NCBI RefSeq assembly: GCF_001562415.1
Contig: NZ_LOEE01000046.1
Span: 1-64,000, forward strand
DNA length: 64,000 nt
Reading direction: 5' to 3'
Source: Thermotalea metallivorans
GTDB lineage: Bacteria > Bacillota > Clostridia > Peptostreptococcales > Thermotaleaceae
Every line of letters begins with the position of its first letter. The stretch's first letter is position 1. Below, piece by piece: positions 51,778 to 60,828 of this stretch. The translations under genes and the position numbers were made by a program. The notes beneath the pieces are model-generated. The model worked only from the letters and a program-made list of their open reading frames with translations. It made no database searches and had not been told where the DNA came from.

Positions 51778-51996
51778 CTATTTAATGATTAGTTGAAGAG
51801 TTTTTCCAAAAACGGTATCTATCATCCATACACCAATCGCTGCTAGTCCACATGTCACAAGTACAACGGTCGTATAGGATACTAAATCCTTTCTGGTTGG
51901 CCAGTTTACTTTTTTCAGTTCTGACTTTACCCCTCTGAAAAACTTCCCGAAATCTCTAGTTTTTCCTGGGTTGTTTGTATTGGTTTGTGTTGCCAT
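51778..51996 (-). CDS. secE: Preprotein translocase subunit SecE
   Basis: A 72-residue single-helix protein: an amphipathic stretch FFRGVKSELKKVNWPTRKDL followed by a membrane helix (about residues 42-60). It clamps SecY. It lies 55 bp after rpmG and before nusG, the universal secE-nusG pair. Confidence 0.96.
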   Translation of the reverse strand: MATQTNTNNPGKTRDFGKFFRGVKSELKKVNWPTRKDLVSYTTVVLVTCGLAAIGVWMIDTVFGKTLQLIIK

Positions 51997-52051
51997 ATGC
52001 TTATTTCACATCCTTATATGTTAATATGGTAAACATACATTGAATATGGAA

Positions 52052-52201
52052 TTATTTTGTTTCCTTGTGGACAGTGTGTGTTCTGCAGAACTTGCAGTAC
52101 TTCTTCATTTCTAATCTCTCGGGGTCATTCTTTTTATTCTTCATTGTGTGGTAATTTCTCTGTTTGCAATCCGTACATGCTAAAGTAATCTTCACTCTCA
52201 T
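52052..52201 (-). CDS. rpmG: Large subunit ribosomal protein bL33, zinc type
   Basis: A 49-residue protein, [20 protein letters not shown] and onward, with zinc pairs CTDC and CKFC. GGAGGTG lies before ATG 52201. It is the first gene behind the promoter at 52.3 kb, giving rpmG-secE-nusG. Confidence 0.96.
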   Translation of the reverse strand: MRVKITLACTDCKQRNYHTMKNKKNDPERLEMKKYCKFCRTHTVHKETK

Positions 52202-52285
52202 GTTTACACCTCCTAGAACCTACTGTCTATCTCAACTTTCCAGCAAATCGACGCAGATATCTCATTATGATACCATTACTTATTA

Positions 52286-52314
52286 AAACTATCACAATTT
52301 GCAATGGATGTCAA
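52286..52314 (-). promoter_or_regulatory. Sigma-A promoter of rpmG-secE-nusG
   Basis: TTGACA (52314-52309), 17 bp ending in TGA (extended -10), TAGTTT (52291-52286). Start near 52279, about 80 bases before rpmG. The rest of the roughly 400-bp gap back to tuf holds only the tuf terminator and AT-rich sequence. Confidence 0.75.
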
Positions 52315-52554
52315 TACGATTTTTCCTATTCATGCCATGGACTTTGCCTGCAATTGACTGGATCTTTTCTCTTTCACATTAAAGTCAGATCAGTATCATG
52401 ATCATGAAGGCAAATCTCAAGGGCTTGTCTATAAGTCCACATCCTCGCCTATGCTTTTCTCTGTATTGATGCTATTTTTTTCTAGCAGTCTTTTTTAGTA
52501 TAGCCATTATTTTATTTGATTATTTACACATGAAAGATGCTGCAACCATTTTAA

Positions 52555-52585
52555 AGGACTAGGTTTGAGAAGCAAACCTAGTCCT
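52555..52585 (-). terminator. tuf copy 2 terminator
   Basis: A perfect 13-bp stem AGGACTAGGTTTG / CAAACCTAGTCCT with a 5-base loop lies 20 bp past the stop. The following TTAAAATGG is a weak U-tract, so read-through into rpmG is possible. Confidence 0.7.
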
Positions 52586-52605
52586 AAAATTTATGCATTT
52601 CAAAA

Positions 52606-53799
52606 TTACTCTACGATAGAAGCAACAACGCCTGCTCCTACTGTTCTTCCGCCTTCACGGATCGCAAATCTTAAACCTTCTTCGATGGCAATGGGTGTGA
52701 TTAACTCAATTGTCATCTGTACGTTGTCTCCAGGCATACACATTTCCATTCCTTCTGGCAATGCAATTGAACCTGTTACGTCTGTTGTTCTGAAGTAGAA
52801 CTGTGGTCTGTATCCGTTAAAGAATGGTGTATGTCTTCCACCTTCTTCTTTCTTCAATACGTAAACCTCTGCCTTGAATTTTGTATGAGGCTTGATGGAG
52901 CCAGGCTTCGCCAATACTTGGCCTCTTTCTATTTCATCTCTTTGTACGCCTCTTAATAATGCTCCAATGTTGTCTCCTGCCTGTGCTTGGTCAAGCAGCT
53001 TTCTGAACATCTCTACCCCTGTTACAACAACTTTTCTTGGCGCATCCATTAATCCTACAATCTCTACCTCATCAGATACTTTCAACACGCCTCTCTCTAC
53101 TCTTCCTGTCGCAACAGTTCCTCTACCTGTGATGGAGAATACGTCCTCTACAGGCATCAAGAATGGCTTGTCAATTTCTCTTTGTGGCTCAGGAATGTAT
53201 GCATCAATTTGCTCGAATAATTCCACAATCTTGTCTCCCCATGGTCCCATCGGATCGTTCAGTGCTTGCAATGCAGATCCTCTGATGATCGGTGTGTCAT
53301 CTCCAGGAAATTCATATTCGTTTAATAATTCTCTTACTTCCATTTCTACTAAGTCTAATAATTCTTCGTCATCTACCATGTCGCACTTGTTTAGGAATAC
53401 TACAATGTATGGTACCCCTACCTGTCTGGATAACAGAATGTGCTCTCTTGTTTGCGGCATCGGACCGTCTGTCGCTGCTACTACCAGAATCGCTCCGTCC
53501 ATTTGCGCTGCCCCTGTAATCATGTTCTTTACATAGTCAGCATGGCCTGGGCAGTCCACGTGGGCATAGTGTCTGTTGGGTGTCTCATATTCAACGTGGG
53601 CTGTTGAAATTGTAATCCCTCTTTCTCTTTCTTCCGGTGCCTTGTCAATTTGATCAAAGGCTACCTCTGCGCCTAATCCGTATCTCTTATGCAGTGTCTT
53701 TGTAATTGCTGCTGTTAATGTGGTCTTACCATGATCAACGTGCCCGATTGTTCCAATGTTCACGTGTGGCTTCGTTCTCTCAAATTTCGCTTTTGCCAT
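52606..53799 (-). CDS. tuf: Elongation factor EF-Tu, copy 2
   Basis: A 397-residue EF-Tu with the same protein sequence as copy 1; only silent third-position differences are seen. The upstream ribosome site TTCTTCCTCC context is also shared, but similarity stops soon after. It lies about 100 bp behind a tRNA-Thr gene with one shared promoter, an arrangement like E. coli tufB, which follows a tRNA cluster and precedes secE-nusG. Confidence 0.98.
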   Translation of the reverse strand: MAKAKFERTKPHVNIGTIGHVDHGKTTLTAAITKTLHKRYGLGAEVAFDQIDKAPEERERGITISTAHVEYETPNRHYAHVDCPGHADYVKNMITGAAQMDGAILVVAATDGPMPQTREHILLSRQVGVPYIVVFLNKCDMVDDEELLDLVEMEVRELLNEYEFPGDDTPIIRGSALQALNDPMGPWGDKIVELFEQIDAYIPEPQREIDKPFLMPVEDVFSITGRGTVATGRVERGVLKVSDEVEIVGLMDAPRKVVVTGVEMFRKLLDQAQAGDNIGALLRGVQRDEIERGQVLAKPGSIKPHTKFKAEVYVLKKEEGGRHTPFFNGYRPQFYFRTTDVTGSIALPEGMEMCMPGDNVQMTIELITPIAIEEGLRFAIREGGRTVGAGVVASIVE

Positions 53800-53903
53800 T
53801 TTTTCTTCCTCCTTATCGCACTTTTAGATCCCTTTATTCTCCCAAACTTCTTCTGCGTCTTAGTAAACTTATCCGGGTGTATCTATATGTAAAAATTTAT
53901 AAA

Positions 53904-53980
53904 TGGAGCCCATGAGCGGATTCGAACCGCCGATCTCCGCCTTACCAAGGCGACGCTCTGACCTCCTGAGCCACATGGGC
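53904..53980 (-). tRNA. tRNA-Thr, anticodon GGT
   Basis: Minus strand. Acceptor stem GCCCATG/CATGGGC, D-arm GCTC/GAGC, anticodon stem-loop CGCC-TTGGTAA-GGCG with anticodon GGT at 53946-53944, T-arm GCGG-TTCGAAT-CCGC, discriminator T, and an encoded CCA end. Complete cloverleaf. It reads threonine ACC and ACT codons. Confidence 0.97.
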
Positions 53981-53993
53981 ATTACTGTAAAAT

Positions 53994-54022
53994 ATTTTAC
54001 TACCTTCTGCTTGAAAAGTCAA
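53994..54022 (-). promoter_or_regulatory. Sigma-A promoter of tRNA-Thr-tuf copy 2
   Basis: TTGACT (54022-54017), 17 bp, TAAAAT (53999-53994). Start near 53987, 7 bases before the mature tRNA end, so a short 5' leader is left for RNase P. Confidence 0.82.
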
Positions 54023-54052
54023 TTATTTTTTATGTAAAAATCTTTCCATTTT

Positions 54053-54718
54053 TTAGCTGCTTCTCGCTTCCAGATATCTCTCCAGCTTTCTCTTGACCCG
54101 TTGCAGGGCATTGTCAATAGACTTTACATGCCTGTCCAGATCTACGGCAATTTCCTGATAAGATTTTCCTTGGAGATAGGACATTAACACTTTCCATTCT
54201 AAATCACTAAGAATTTCTCCGATTTTTGATTCAATATGTCCCAGCTCTTCTCTGGAAATAATCAACTCCTCTGGATCAGAAATTTTTACCCCGGACAATA
54301 CGTCCAACAGGGTTCTATCAGATTCCTCATCATAGATAGGCTTGTTTAAAGAAACATAGGAATTCAACGGAATGTGCTTCTGTCTTGTGGCAGTTTTAAT
54401 CGCAGTGATAATCTGCCTTGTGATGCATAGTTCAGCAAATACCCTAAAGGATGAAAGCTTGTCTGATCTGAAATCGCGAATTGCTTTGAAAAGGCCGATC
54501 ATTCCCTCCTGAATAATATCTTCTCTATCTGCTCCAATCAAAAAATAAGATCTGGCCTTGGCACGAACAAAATTTTTATATTTTTTGATGAGATATTCTT
54601 GCGCTTTCGCATCCCCACGTCTGGCATCTTCTACGATTTCTTCATCAACCATTAGTTCGAAATTATCTGAAATCTCTTTTTGCACACTTGCTCCCACCAA
54701 CATCGCCCCCGATTTCAT
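54053..54718 (-). CDS. sigH: RNA polymerase sigma-H factor (stationary phase/sporulation)
   Basis: A 221-residue sigma-70-family protein. Region 2 is nearly that of B. subtilis SigH (FVRAKARSYFLIGADREDII then QEGMIGLFKAIRDFR); region 4 has GKSYQEIAVDLDRHVKSIDN. It drives spo0A, kinA and early sporulation genes in the family. Start is uncertain: the ATG at 54718 has little ribosome site, and ATG 54703 or GTG codons nearby are alternatives. Context rlmB-rae1-sigH is canonical. Confidence 0.95.
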   Translation of the reverse strand: MKSGAMLVGASVQKEISDNFELMVDEEIVEDARRGDAKAQEYLIKKYKNFVRAKARSYFLIGADREDIIQEGMIGLFKAIRDFRSDKLSSFRVFAELCITRQIITAIKTATRQKHIPLNSYVSLNKPIYDEESDRTLLDVLSGVKISDPEELIISREELGHIESKIGEILSDLEWKVLMSYLQGKSYQEIAVDLDRHVKSIDNALQRVKRKLERYLEARSS

Positions 54719-54782
54719 TTTTCACAAGCACAAAAACCGTATCTCTATTATACATCAACTTGTCTTTGACCGTCAAGTTTAT

Positions 54783-55298
54783 TTACTGTGTTCTCCGCCA
54801 TTTTTCAAGGATTTCAACAATTTTCGAGTCCAATCGATCCCCCAATCGGCCGTGATTTTGCTGAACTTCCTTTGTCTTTTCCTGAATCTGATTTTTGATC
54901 GCCTCTACTTCGATCCCCAGCTCTCTGGCAGAGATTCTTGCAGCACCACTCCCCAGCACCACCTGCTGCTCGGCCCAATCCGATGTAGCTACCCGTACCA
55001 TATTCCTGCGGTTTTTCGTTAGTTCTTCTACCCTTCTTTCAATGTAGGAATCAGCCGTTTGATGCTCTTTGGTAAAGATAATCTCTAAGCCATTTAAGGA
55101 CTCTCGCTTCCCTTGAGCTCCTTTTACCAAATGGGCATCAAACACAATGATTACTTCTTCTCCGGTAAAGGATTTATATTCCGCTAATATTTCAATCAAT
55201 TGCTCCCTTGCCTCCTGCAGGTTTTCCATCCCTGCTCTCTTCAGTCTTGGCCAAGCATTGATGATATTATACCCATCCACCAGCAAATATCTTTTCAA
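54783..55298 (-). CDS. rae1: NYN-domain ribosome-dependent endoribonuclease Rae1 (YacP)
   Basis: A 171-residue PIN-like nuclease. Acidic catalytic residues are in YLLVDGYNIINAWP, EVIIVFDAHLVKG and ATSDWAEQQVVLGSGA. In B. subtilis Rae1 enters the A site and cuts mRNA. It starts with TTG 55298 behind AAGGTG, 11 bp after rlmB. Confidence 0.92.
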   Translation of the reverse strand: MKRYLLVDGYNIINAWPRLKRAGMENLQEAREQLIEILAEYKSFTGEEVIIVFDAHLVKGAQGKRESLNGLEIIFTKEHQTADSYIERRVEELTKNRRNMVRVATSDWAEQQVVLGSGAARISARELGIEVEAIKNQIQEKTKEVQQNHGRLGDRLDSKIVEILEKWRRTQ

Positions 55299-55309
55299 TA
55301 TCCGTCACC

Positions 55310-56056
55310 TTATTCCTTGCCTTTTCTTTGCTTCATGACTTCATACATAAGAATGGCAGCCGCTACAGAGGCATTCAGCGAGCCTACCTCTCCCTTCATA
55401 GGAATATGAATGATGAAATCACATTTCTCTTTTATCAGCCTGCCGATCCCCTTTCCTTCACTGCCGATCACCAGTGCAATCTTCCCTGTAAGATCATTTT
55501 CATAATATGCCTTTTCTCCATCCATATCGGCACCAATAATCCAGAGTCCCCTTTCTTTTAATCGATCGATCGTCTGGGCAAGGTTGGATACCTTGGCAAC
55601 AGGTACATACTCAATGGCTCCGGCGGATGTCTTTGCCACCACGGCTGTCAATCCTACCGCTCTTCTTTTCGGTATGATCACGCCATGAACCCCCGCAGCA
55701 TAGGCCGTTCTAATCACCGAACCTAGATTGTGGGGATCCGTAATCTCATCCAAAATTACAATAAAAGGATCCTCTCCCTTTTCCTCTGCTTTTTTCAGAA
55801 TATGCGCCACATCCACATAGGCATGGGCCGCAGCAAAGGCAATAATCCCCTGATGGGCATGGGATTCCGACAGCTGGTCCAGTTTTTGCCTTTCCACATA
55901 CTGTATGGGAATCCCCCTCTCCTTGGCTATCCCCACAATTTTATGGATAGATCCCTCTGCGGCTCCCTTGGCCACCAGAATTTTATCAATCTCCCTTTCT
56001 GCTTTCAAAGCTTCCATCACAGGATTTCTTCCCTCAATTTTATCTGAACGGGACAT
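55310..56056 (-). CDS. rlmB: 23S rRNA (guanosine-2251-2'-O)-methyltransferase RlmB
   Basis: A 248-residue SpoU-family enzyme: N-terminal L30e-like substrate-binding domain (EGRNPVMEALKAEREIDKI) and a trefoil-knot domain with motifs ITDPHNLGSVIRTA, LVIGSEGKGIGRLI and IPMKGEVGSLNASVAAAI. SAM-dependent. GAGGTG lies before ATG 56056. Confidence 0.95.
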   Translation of the reverse strand: MSRSDKIEGRNPVMEALKAEREIDKILVAKGAAEGSIHKIVGIAKERGIPIQYVERQKLDQLSESHAHQGIIAFAAAHAYVDVAHILKKAEEKGEDPFIVILDEITDPHNLGSVIRTAYAAGVHGVIIPKRRAVGLTAVVAKTSAGAIEYVPVAKVSNLAQTIDRLKERGLWIIGADMDGEKAYYENDLTGKIALVIGSEGKGIGRLIKEKCDFIIHIPMKGEVGSLNASVAAAILMYEVMKQRKGKE

Positions 56057-56254
56057 CTCCCATCACCTCTTTCATTCACCAATCGATCTATTTTTTATTT
56101 TTTCCTCTTTTTTGTAGTTTATTTGATTTTGCAACATAGTTCAAGAAAAATTTCTCTAATCTTATCCTTGATGCCATTTTCATGCTTGCTGTTTGCTCAG
56201 GGCATGTACACCTGCAAGACTTCTTTTCAGATGTCCTAACAAAATTTTTCAGCA

Positions 56255-56298
56255 AACAAGGAGGTGTCCAGCCTACTTGCAGCTGACACCTCCTTGTT
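56255..56298 (-). terminator. Terminator after the Cys4 gene
   Basis: A 14-bp perfect outer stem AACAAGGAGGTGTC / GACACCTCCTTGTT, extended by AGC/GCT inside. It lies 20 bp past the stop of the small gene. The trailing U-tract on the minus strand (TGCTGAAAAATTTT) is interrupted. Confidence 0.7.
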
Positions 56299-56318
56299 AT
56301 GTGGCAATCAACAGCTTT

Positions 56319-56522
56319 TTAATAAATTCCCGGAAATTGATTTGCAGTGATATGTTTAAGGTCGTCCCCTTCCAGCCGATTTTTGCAATTGGGACATTCG
56401 ATGGCTGCCATTACATCCACAACTTCTTCATCTGCTTCTGTTTCCAAAATCATATCACATTGGCATTTTGGACACTCAATACTCCTTACCCTATTCAAGT
56501 TCTCTCTTTCCTTTTTCGTCAT
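56319..56522 (-). CDS. Small Cys4 (zinc-ribbon-like) protein of unknown function
   Basis: A 67-residue protein with CPKCQCD and CPNCKN spaced 25 residues apart, a likely zinc ribbon, with an acidic segment ETEADEEVVDV between. The ribosome site is poor (GGCGGTGACGGG). Its own terminator follows. I do not recognise the family; zinc ribbons of this type occur in RNA- or protein-binding adaptors. Confidence 0.6.
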   Translation of the reverse strand: MTKKERENLNRVRSIECPKCQCDMILETEADEEVVDVMAAIECPNCKNRLEGDDLKHITANQFPGIY

Positions 56523-56659
56523 CGCCCGTCACCGCCTTTTTTATCATCATTGCTATATTTTATAGATACCCAAAATCATCATAAATATGCAAAGACGGTT
56601 TTTTTATAGGAAGATATCCCTCTTCCTCCAAAACACTGCTTGTACCAAGGAAATTTCCG

Positions 56660-57415
56660 TCATCCTCTGAATTTTTCTCTTACTTCTGCCAATTTCCCAC
56701 AGCTCATGACCCCCTCCGGGCAAGGACCTTTGATACAACCGGGTCCTGCATGCCTGAACAGGTTCGGTGCAACACCCCTTGCCAATCTTAGCATTTCTAT
56801 GGCCAATGCACGAATCTCCCACTGGGCTCTTTCACAGCAGCGATGATGGAAAAAGTTCATTAAAGACCGGGCATTCATCGTCAACACAATCTTTGTTTCA
56901 CACGCATTGGGAAAAACATAACGAGCATCCTCAATGGCTGTCTTTTCAGCCATTTTTCTTGCCTGTTTTTCATCCTTTCCTTCTTTCAGCAACCTGTGGA
57001 AATGTTCTTTTTGCAGGATTTCCACCAATTGGCAATAAATCTTCTGATCCGCTTCCATGGCCTCGATAAACTTTTCCTTTGCTTCGGGAACAGCTTCAAT
57101 GCTCGGCGGAATAATATAATCAAACTGTTCCAGCTTGACATATCGCTGGGATTGTTGAGAATAGGATGCAATCCTGTGTCGCACCAATTGATGGGTAAGC
57201 ACCCGGCTCACCCCTTCCACAGCAAAAGTAAAAATCACATGTTCTATGGGGGACTCATGTCCCAATCCCATCAGCATATCTACAAATTTCTCCACCTTTT
57301 CTTCTGTCAAGTCTTCCATAATATCATCCACACCTACGGCAGAATAACAAAGTTTTGCCGCTGCCGCAACCACCTTCTCCGGATCCGGTGTATGTTGAAT
57401 CAATGTCACCTTCAT
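56660..57415 (-). CDS. thyX: FAD-dependent thymidylate synthase ThyX
   Basis: A 251-residue enzyme that makes dTMP from dUMP using folate, FAD and NADPH. The ThyX signature [14 protein letters not shown] is present, with the C-terminal [10 protein letters not shown]-like segment [16 protein letters not shown]. Start chosen at ATG 57415 ([13 protein letters not shown]) behind GGGGGG. A folate-dependent ThyA is not in the window. Confidence 0.96.
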   Translation of the reverse strand: MKVTLIQHTPDPEKVVAAAAKLCYSAVGVDDIMEDLTEEKVEKFVDMLMGLGHESPIEHVIFTFAVEGVSRVLTHQLVRHRIASYSQQSQRYVKLEQFDYIIPPSIEAVPEAKEKFIEAMEADQKIYCQLVEILQKEHFHRLLKEGKDEKQARKMAEKTAIEDARYVFPNACETKIVLTMNARSLMNFFHHRCCERAQWEIRALAIEMLRLARGVAPNLFRHAGPGCIKGPCPEGVMSCGKLAEVREKFRG

Positions 57416-57580
57416 AAAATCCCCCCTTTTTCTTAACTGAATCACGTTCGGTTTACAACTTTAGAATTTCATTTATCCAAAGATTATTTTTCTTTAGCCG
57501 TTGCCAGTCACCCGTACTAGCAGTTGGTAATAAAGCATTGGGCGTAAGACAAAACAAACAAGTAAAAGTTCGTATAAAAC

Positions 57581-57952
57581 CTATTGCTCACGATACGTTG
57601 CTACTTTGAATTCTTTATAAGGGATAACATGCAGGAAGTAACCCCTCACCTTTGCTTGGTATTTGCCTTGTATTTCTCCCTGTACATACTGTTTTCCTTC
57701 AGGATCATAGTATTCTATACGAGACTTTCCTTCGTTACTTACTTTTTTTATACTCACCACCCTATATCCCACCATATTTTTTTCCTTGAAAAATCCCCCA
57801 TAATGCTCGTCCACTGCCCTTTCAACAAACTGTTTTACTTTCAATTCATCTTCCTTCAGATCCTTTACTTCATCCAAAAACAGTGATTTCACTATCAATA
57901 CCATTGCCAGAAACAGCGTAATGTAGAGATAAATTTTCTCCTTCTTCTCCAT
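57581..57952 (-). CDS. Membrane-anchored hypothetical protein
   Basis: A 123-residue protein with one N-terminal membrane helix (IYLYITLFLAMVLIVKSLF) and an extracytoplasmic domain of about 95 residues with repeated short beta-type segments. It begins just downstream of the mrnC stop, using GGAG near that stop. I do not recognise the family. Confidence 0.6.
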   Translation of the reverse strand: MEKKEKIYLYITLFLAMVLIVKSLFLDEVKDLKEDELKVKQFVERAVDEHYGGFFKEKNMVGYRVVSIKKVSNEGKSRIEYYDPEGKQYVQGEIQGKYQAKVRGYFLHVIPYKEFKVATYREQ

Positions 57953-57957
57953 GTTCC

Positions 57958-58404
57958 TCACTCCAATGTATGGATTTTTTCTCCTTCAATAACTTCAATG
58001 GCCCTCTTGATAATTTCCTCTATCCGGTCATGCTTGTCCATCAAATACAGATATCCCAGCAATGCTTCAAAACCTGTGGCATATCGATAATCAGAAAGGT
58101 TGGCATTTTTGGGTACGGATCCAGATTTCTGATTCCGTCCCCGCTTGATAATCCCCCACTCTTCTTCGCTCCATTGATCCTCCAATGCTCGGACGACGGC
58201 CGCCTGGGCCCCAGCCTTGACAAACCTCGTAGCGATCTGATGCATAATATTGACATTGCCTCTATACCGATGAAATATATAGGTTCGGATATAGACTTCG
58301 TATATGGCATCGCCAATATATGCATAGACCAAGGGTGAAATAAAATGAATTTCTTCGGGTGTTTTTTTTCGAATCCCTATAGAGTTCAGAAAATCCTTTT
58401 TCAT
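57958..58404 (-). CDS. mrnC: Mini-ribonuclease III
   Basis: A 148-residue RNase III-like catalytic domain without a dsRNA-binding domain. Key stretch ISPLVYAYIGDAIYEVYIRT holds the catalytic Asp; LSDYRYATGFEALLGYLYL holds the second acidic site. It matures 23S rRNA ends in B. subtilis. It follows cysS by 18 bp, the canonical cysS-mrnC pair. Confidence 0.95.
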   Translation of the reverse strand: MKKDFLNSIGIRKKTPEEIHFISPLVYAYIGDAIYEVYIRTYIFHRYRGNVNIMHQIATRFVKAGAQAAVVRALEDQWSEEEWGIIKRGRNQKSGSVPKNANLSDYRYATGFEALLGYLYLMDKHDRIEEIIKRAIEVIEGEKIHTLE

Positions 58405-58422
58405 TCAGCAACCTACCTTTTT

Positions 58423-59847
58423 TTAAAATTGTGGTTTTGTTCCCGATTCATTCCGTTTCATGATTTGCACACCTTGGGGCGTGTCCTTTAGAATAAAGCC
58501 CTTCTCCTTTAGTTCATCCCGGATTTTATCCGCTAAAGCAAAATTTTTCTCTTTTCTTGCCTTCTGTCTTTCTTCCACCAACTGCAGGATATCAGGATCT
58601 ATTGCCTCTTCATTCCTTTTATTCAGCAAGCCCAATACTCCGGCCAGCTCCACAAGCAAAGCATAGCTCCTCTGCACCAGCTCCTTGGAAGAAGTTCCCT
58701 TTACATTGGAATTGATCTCCTTCACCAGCTCAAAAATGGCCGCAATGGCATCGGCTGTATTCAAATCATCATCCATCGCCTCAATAAATTTATCCTTATA
58801 GATCTTCCACTGGGCAAGGAGCTGCCTTTCCTCATCCCTTACCATCCTGTCTTCCACATTCTCCAACAAATGTTCCAAATTTCCCTTGGCATTATAAAGG
58901 CGATCTAGAGCACTTTGGGACTGCTCCATCAATTCCCTGCTGAAATTAATAGGATTTCGATAGTGAGCCGATAATAAGAAAAATCTTATGACTTCCCCAT
59001 CAAATTCCTTTAATATATCCCGCACAGTAAAGAAATTTCCCTTTGATTTCGACATCTTTTCATCATTGATGGTAATATATCCATTGTGCAGCCAATACCT
59101 AGCAAAAGGATGTCCCGTACAAGCTTCGCTTTGGGCAATCTCATTTTCATGATGGGGAAAAATCAAGTCTTGTCCCCCTGCATGAATATCAATGGTTTCT
59201 CCCAGATATTTTGTAGACATTACAGAGCATTCAATATGCCAACCCGGCCTTCCCTTGCCCCAAGGACTGTCCCAGGCCTGCTCCCCGGGCTTCTGAGCTT
59301 TCCACAGGGCAAAGTCCATAGGGTTTCGCTTCACCTCATTGACTTCGATTCTAGCCCCTGCCTCCAGATCCTCCAGACTTTGCTTCGAAAGTTTTCCATA
59401 TTCATGGAATTTTGTGGTGTCAAAATACACATCTCCATTGACCTCATAGGCAAACCCTTTGTCAATCAGTTTTTGGACAAAGGCAATGATTTCCTCCACA
59501 TTCTCTGTTACCCTGGGATGTATGTCTGCCTTCCTGATCCCCAAAGCCGCTGCATCTTTATAGTATTCCTCAATATATTTTTCACTGATTTCTCCCGGGC
59601 TGATGCCCTCTTCGGCAGCCCGGGCAATAATTTTATCATCAATATCCGTAAAATTTTGCACATAGGTCACTTTATAACCTCGATATTCGAGATATCTTCT
59701 CAGGGTATCAAACACCGTAAAGGGCCTTGCATTTCCTATATGAAAATAATTGTATACCGTCGGCCCGCAAACATACATTTTTACCTCCCCAGGTACCAAG
59801 GGCACAAATTCTTCCTTTTTTCTTGTGAGTGTATTATATAGTTTCAT
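58423..59847 (-). CDS. cysS: Cysteine-tRNA ligase
   Basis: A 474-residue class I synthetase. HIGH motif [13 protein letters not shown] motif KMSKSKGN, and zinc ligands in CGPTVY, CSVMS and PHHENE are visible. Start chosen at ATG 59847 ([11 protein letters not shown]) behind GGGAG; it overlaps cysE by 4 bp. Together with cysE it forms a cysteine supply and charging unit under the Cys T-box. Confidence 0.97.
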   Translation of the reverse strand: MKLYNTLTRKKEEFVPLVPGEVKMYVCGPTVYNYFHIGNARPFTVFDTLRRYLEYRGYKVTYVQNFTDIDDKIIARAAEEGISPGEISEKYIEEYYKDAAALGIRKADIHPRVTENVEEIIAFVQKLIDKGFAYEVNGDVYFDTTKFHEYGKLSKQSLEDLEAGARIEVNEVKRNPMDFALWKAQKPGEQAWDSPWGKGRPGWHIECSVMSTKYLGETIDIHAGGQDLIFPHHENEIAQSEACTGHPFARYWLHNGYITINDEKMSKSKGNFFTVRDILKEFDGEVIRFFLLSAHYRNPINFSRELMEQSQSALDRLYNAKGNLEHLLENVEDRMVRDEERQLLAQWKIYKDKFIEAMDDDLNTADAIAAIFELVKEINSNVKGTSSKELVQRSYALLVELAGVLGLLNKRNEEAIDPDILQLVEERQKARKEKNFALADKIRDELKEKGFILKDTPQGVQIMKRNESGTKPQF

Positions 59848-60518
59848 AGGCTTCTCTCCCTTTCTAATTCTAATATTTTTTTCTCTAATTCTACAATGCG
59901 CTTTCTCAAACACTCCAGTTCCTCAGCGATAGGATCCGGCAGTCTTACTTGATCCAGGTCAATTGGATCCCTATGCATATTTTTTAACTTTACATTATCT
60001 TTTATAACCACGTGTCCAGGCACTCCCACTACTGTGCAATTGGGAGGGACTTCCCGCAGCACCACAGATCCAGAGCCAATTTTAGAACCGTCCCCTACTT
60101 TAAAAGGTCCTAGTATTTTGGCACCACTGCTGATAACCACATTGTTTCCTATGGTGGGGTGTCTCTTTCCTTTTTCTTTTCCTGTCCCTCCCAAGGTAGC
60201 CCCTTGATAGATGGTTACATCGTCGCCGATTTCCGTAGTTTCACCAATCACAACACCCATTCCGTGGTCAATAAATAACCTTCTGCCAATTTTGGCACCG
60301 GGATGAATTTCGATCCCTGTAAGAAAGCGGCTAATTTGAGAAACAAGCCTGGCCAAAATCTTAAAGTCCCTCTTGTATAATCCGTGGGCGATTCGATGAA
60401 ATATGACGGCATGGACACCGGGATAACACAGGAGGACCTCCAGCCAATTGTTGGCAGCCGGGTCCCTTTCCATCACCGCCTTGATATCCTCACGAATCAA
60501 TTTAAAAAGTCGAATCAT
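59844..60518 (-). CDS. cysE: Serine O-acetyltransferase
   Basis: A 224-residue enzyme making O-acetylserine, the first step of cysteine synthesis. A helical N-terminal part is followed by a left-handed beta-helix with [20 protein letters not shown] (catalytic His-Asp) and [20 protein letters not shown]. The C-terminal 25 residues are a charged helix. First gene behind the T-box. Confidence 0.96.
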   Translation of the reverse strand: MIRLFKLIREDIKAVMERDPAANNWLEVLLCYPGVHAVIFHRIAHGLYKRDFKILARLVSQISRFLTGIEIHPGAKIGRRLFIDHGMGVVIGETTEIGDDVTIYQGATLGGTGKEKGKRHPTIGNNVVISSGAKILGPFKVGDGSKIGSGSVVLREVPPNCTVVGVPGHVVIKDNVKLKNMHRDPIDLDQVRLPDPIAEELECLRKRIVELEKKILELERERSL

Positions 60519-60554
60519 AGATCCTTTCCCCCCTTCTTTATCGATAAATCAACC

Positions 60555-60795
60555 CAAAAAAACCTTCTTCTCTATAATCCATATTACAGAGACGAAGGTT
60601 TTCCGCGGTTCCACTCTGCTTAGGCTCAACAATGCCCCAGCTCTATGGGCTTATAACGGTGCCCTCTCCGGCTGTGCCTACTATATTTTCGGACAGCGGC
60701 TCCTAGGTGCATTTCAGTTTAAATATACCTTAAGCTACTCTCAGCCTGCGATAGCTTTTCTCTGTCAGGATATTTTAAACCTACTCTCCTCATCC
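60555..60795 (-). promoter_or_regulatory. T-box riboswitch, tRNA-Cys responsive, upstream of cysE-cysS
   Basis: The core AGAGTGGAACCGCGG lies at 60617-60603 on the minus strand. A terminator follows at 60602-60559 (ACCTTC...GAAGGT with U-tract). Upstream, in the specifier position CTGAAA-TGC-ACC, TGC at 60711-60709 codes for cysteine, matching both downstream genes. The leader begins just past the gltX stop. A clear promoter is not visible, so it may also be reached by read-through from gltX. Confidence 0.92.
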
Positions 60796-60828
60796 ATGCC
60801 ATTTTCTATATTCATTTCTGTTGTCCTT

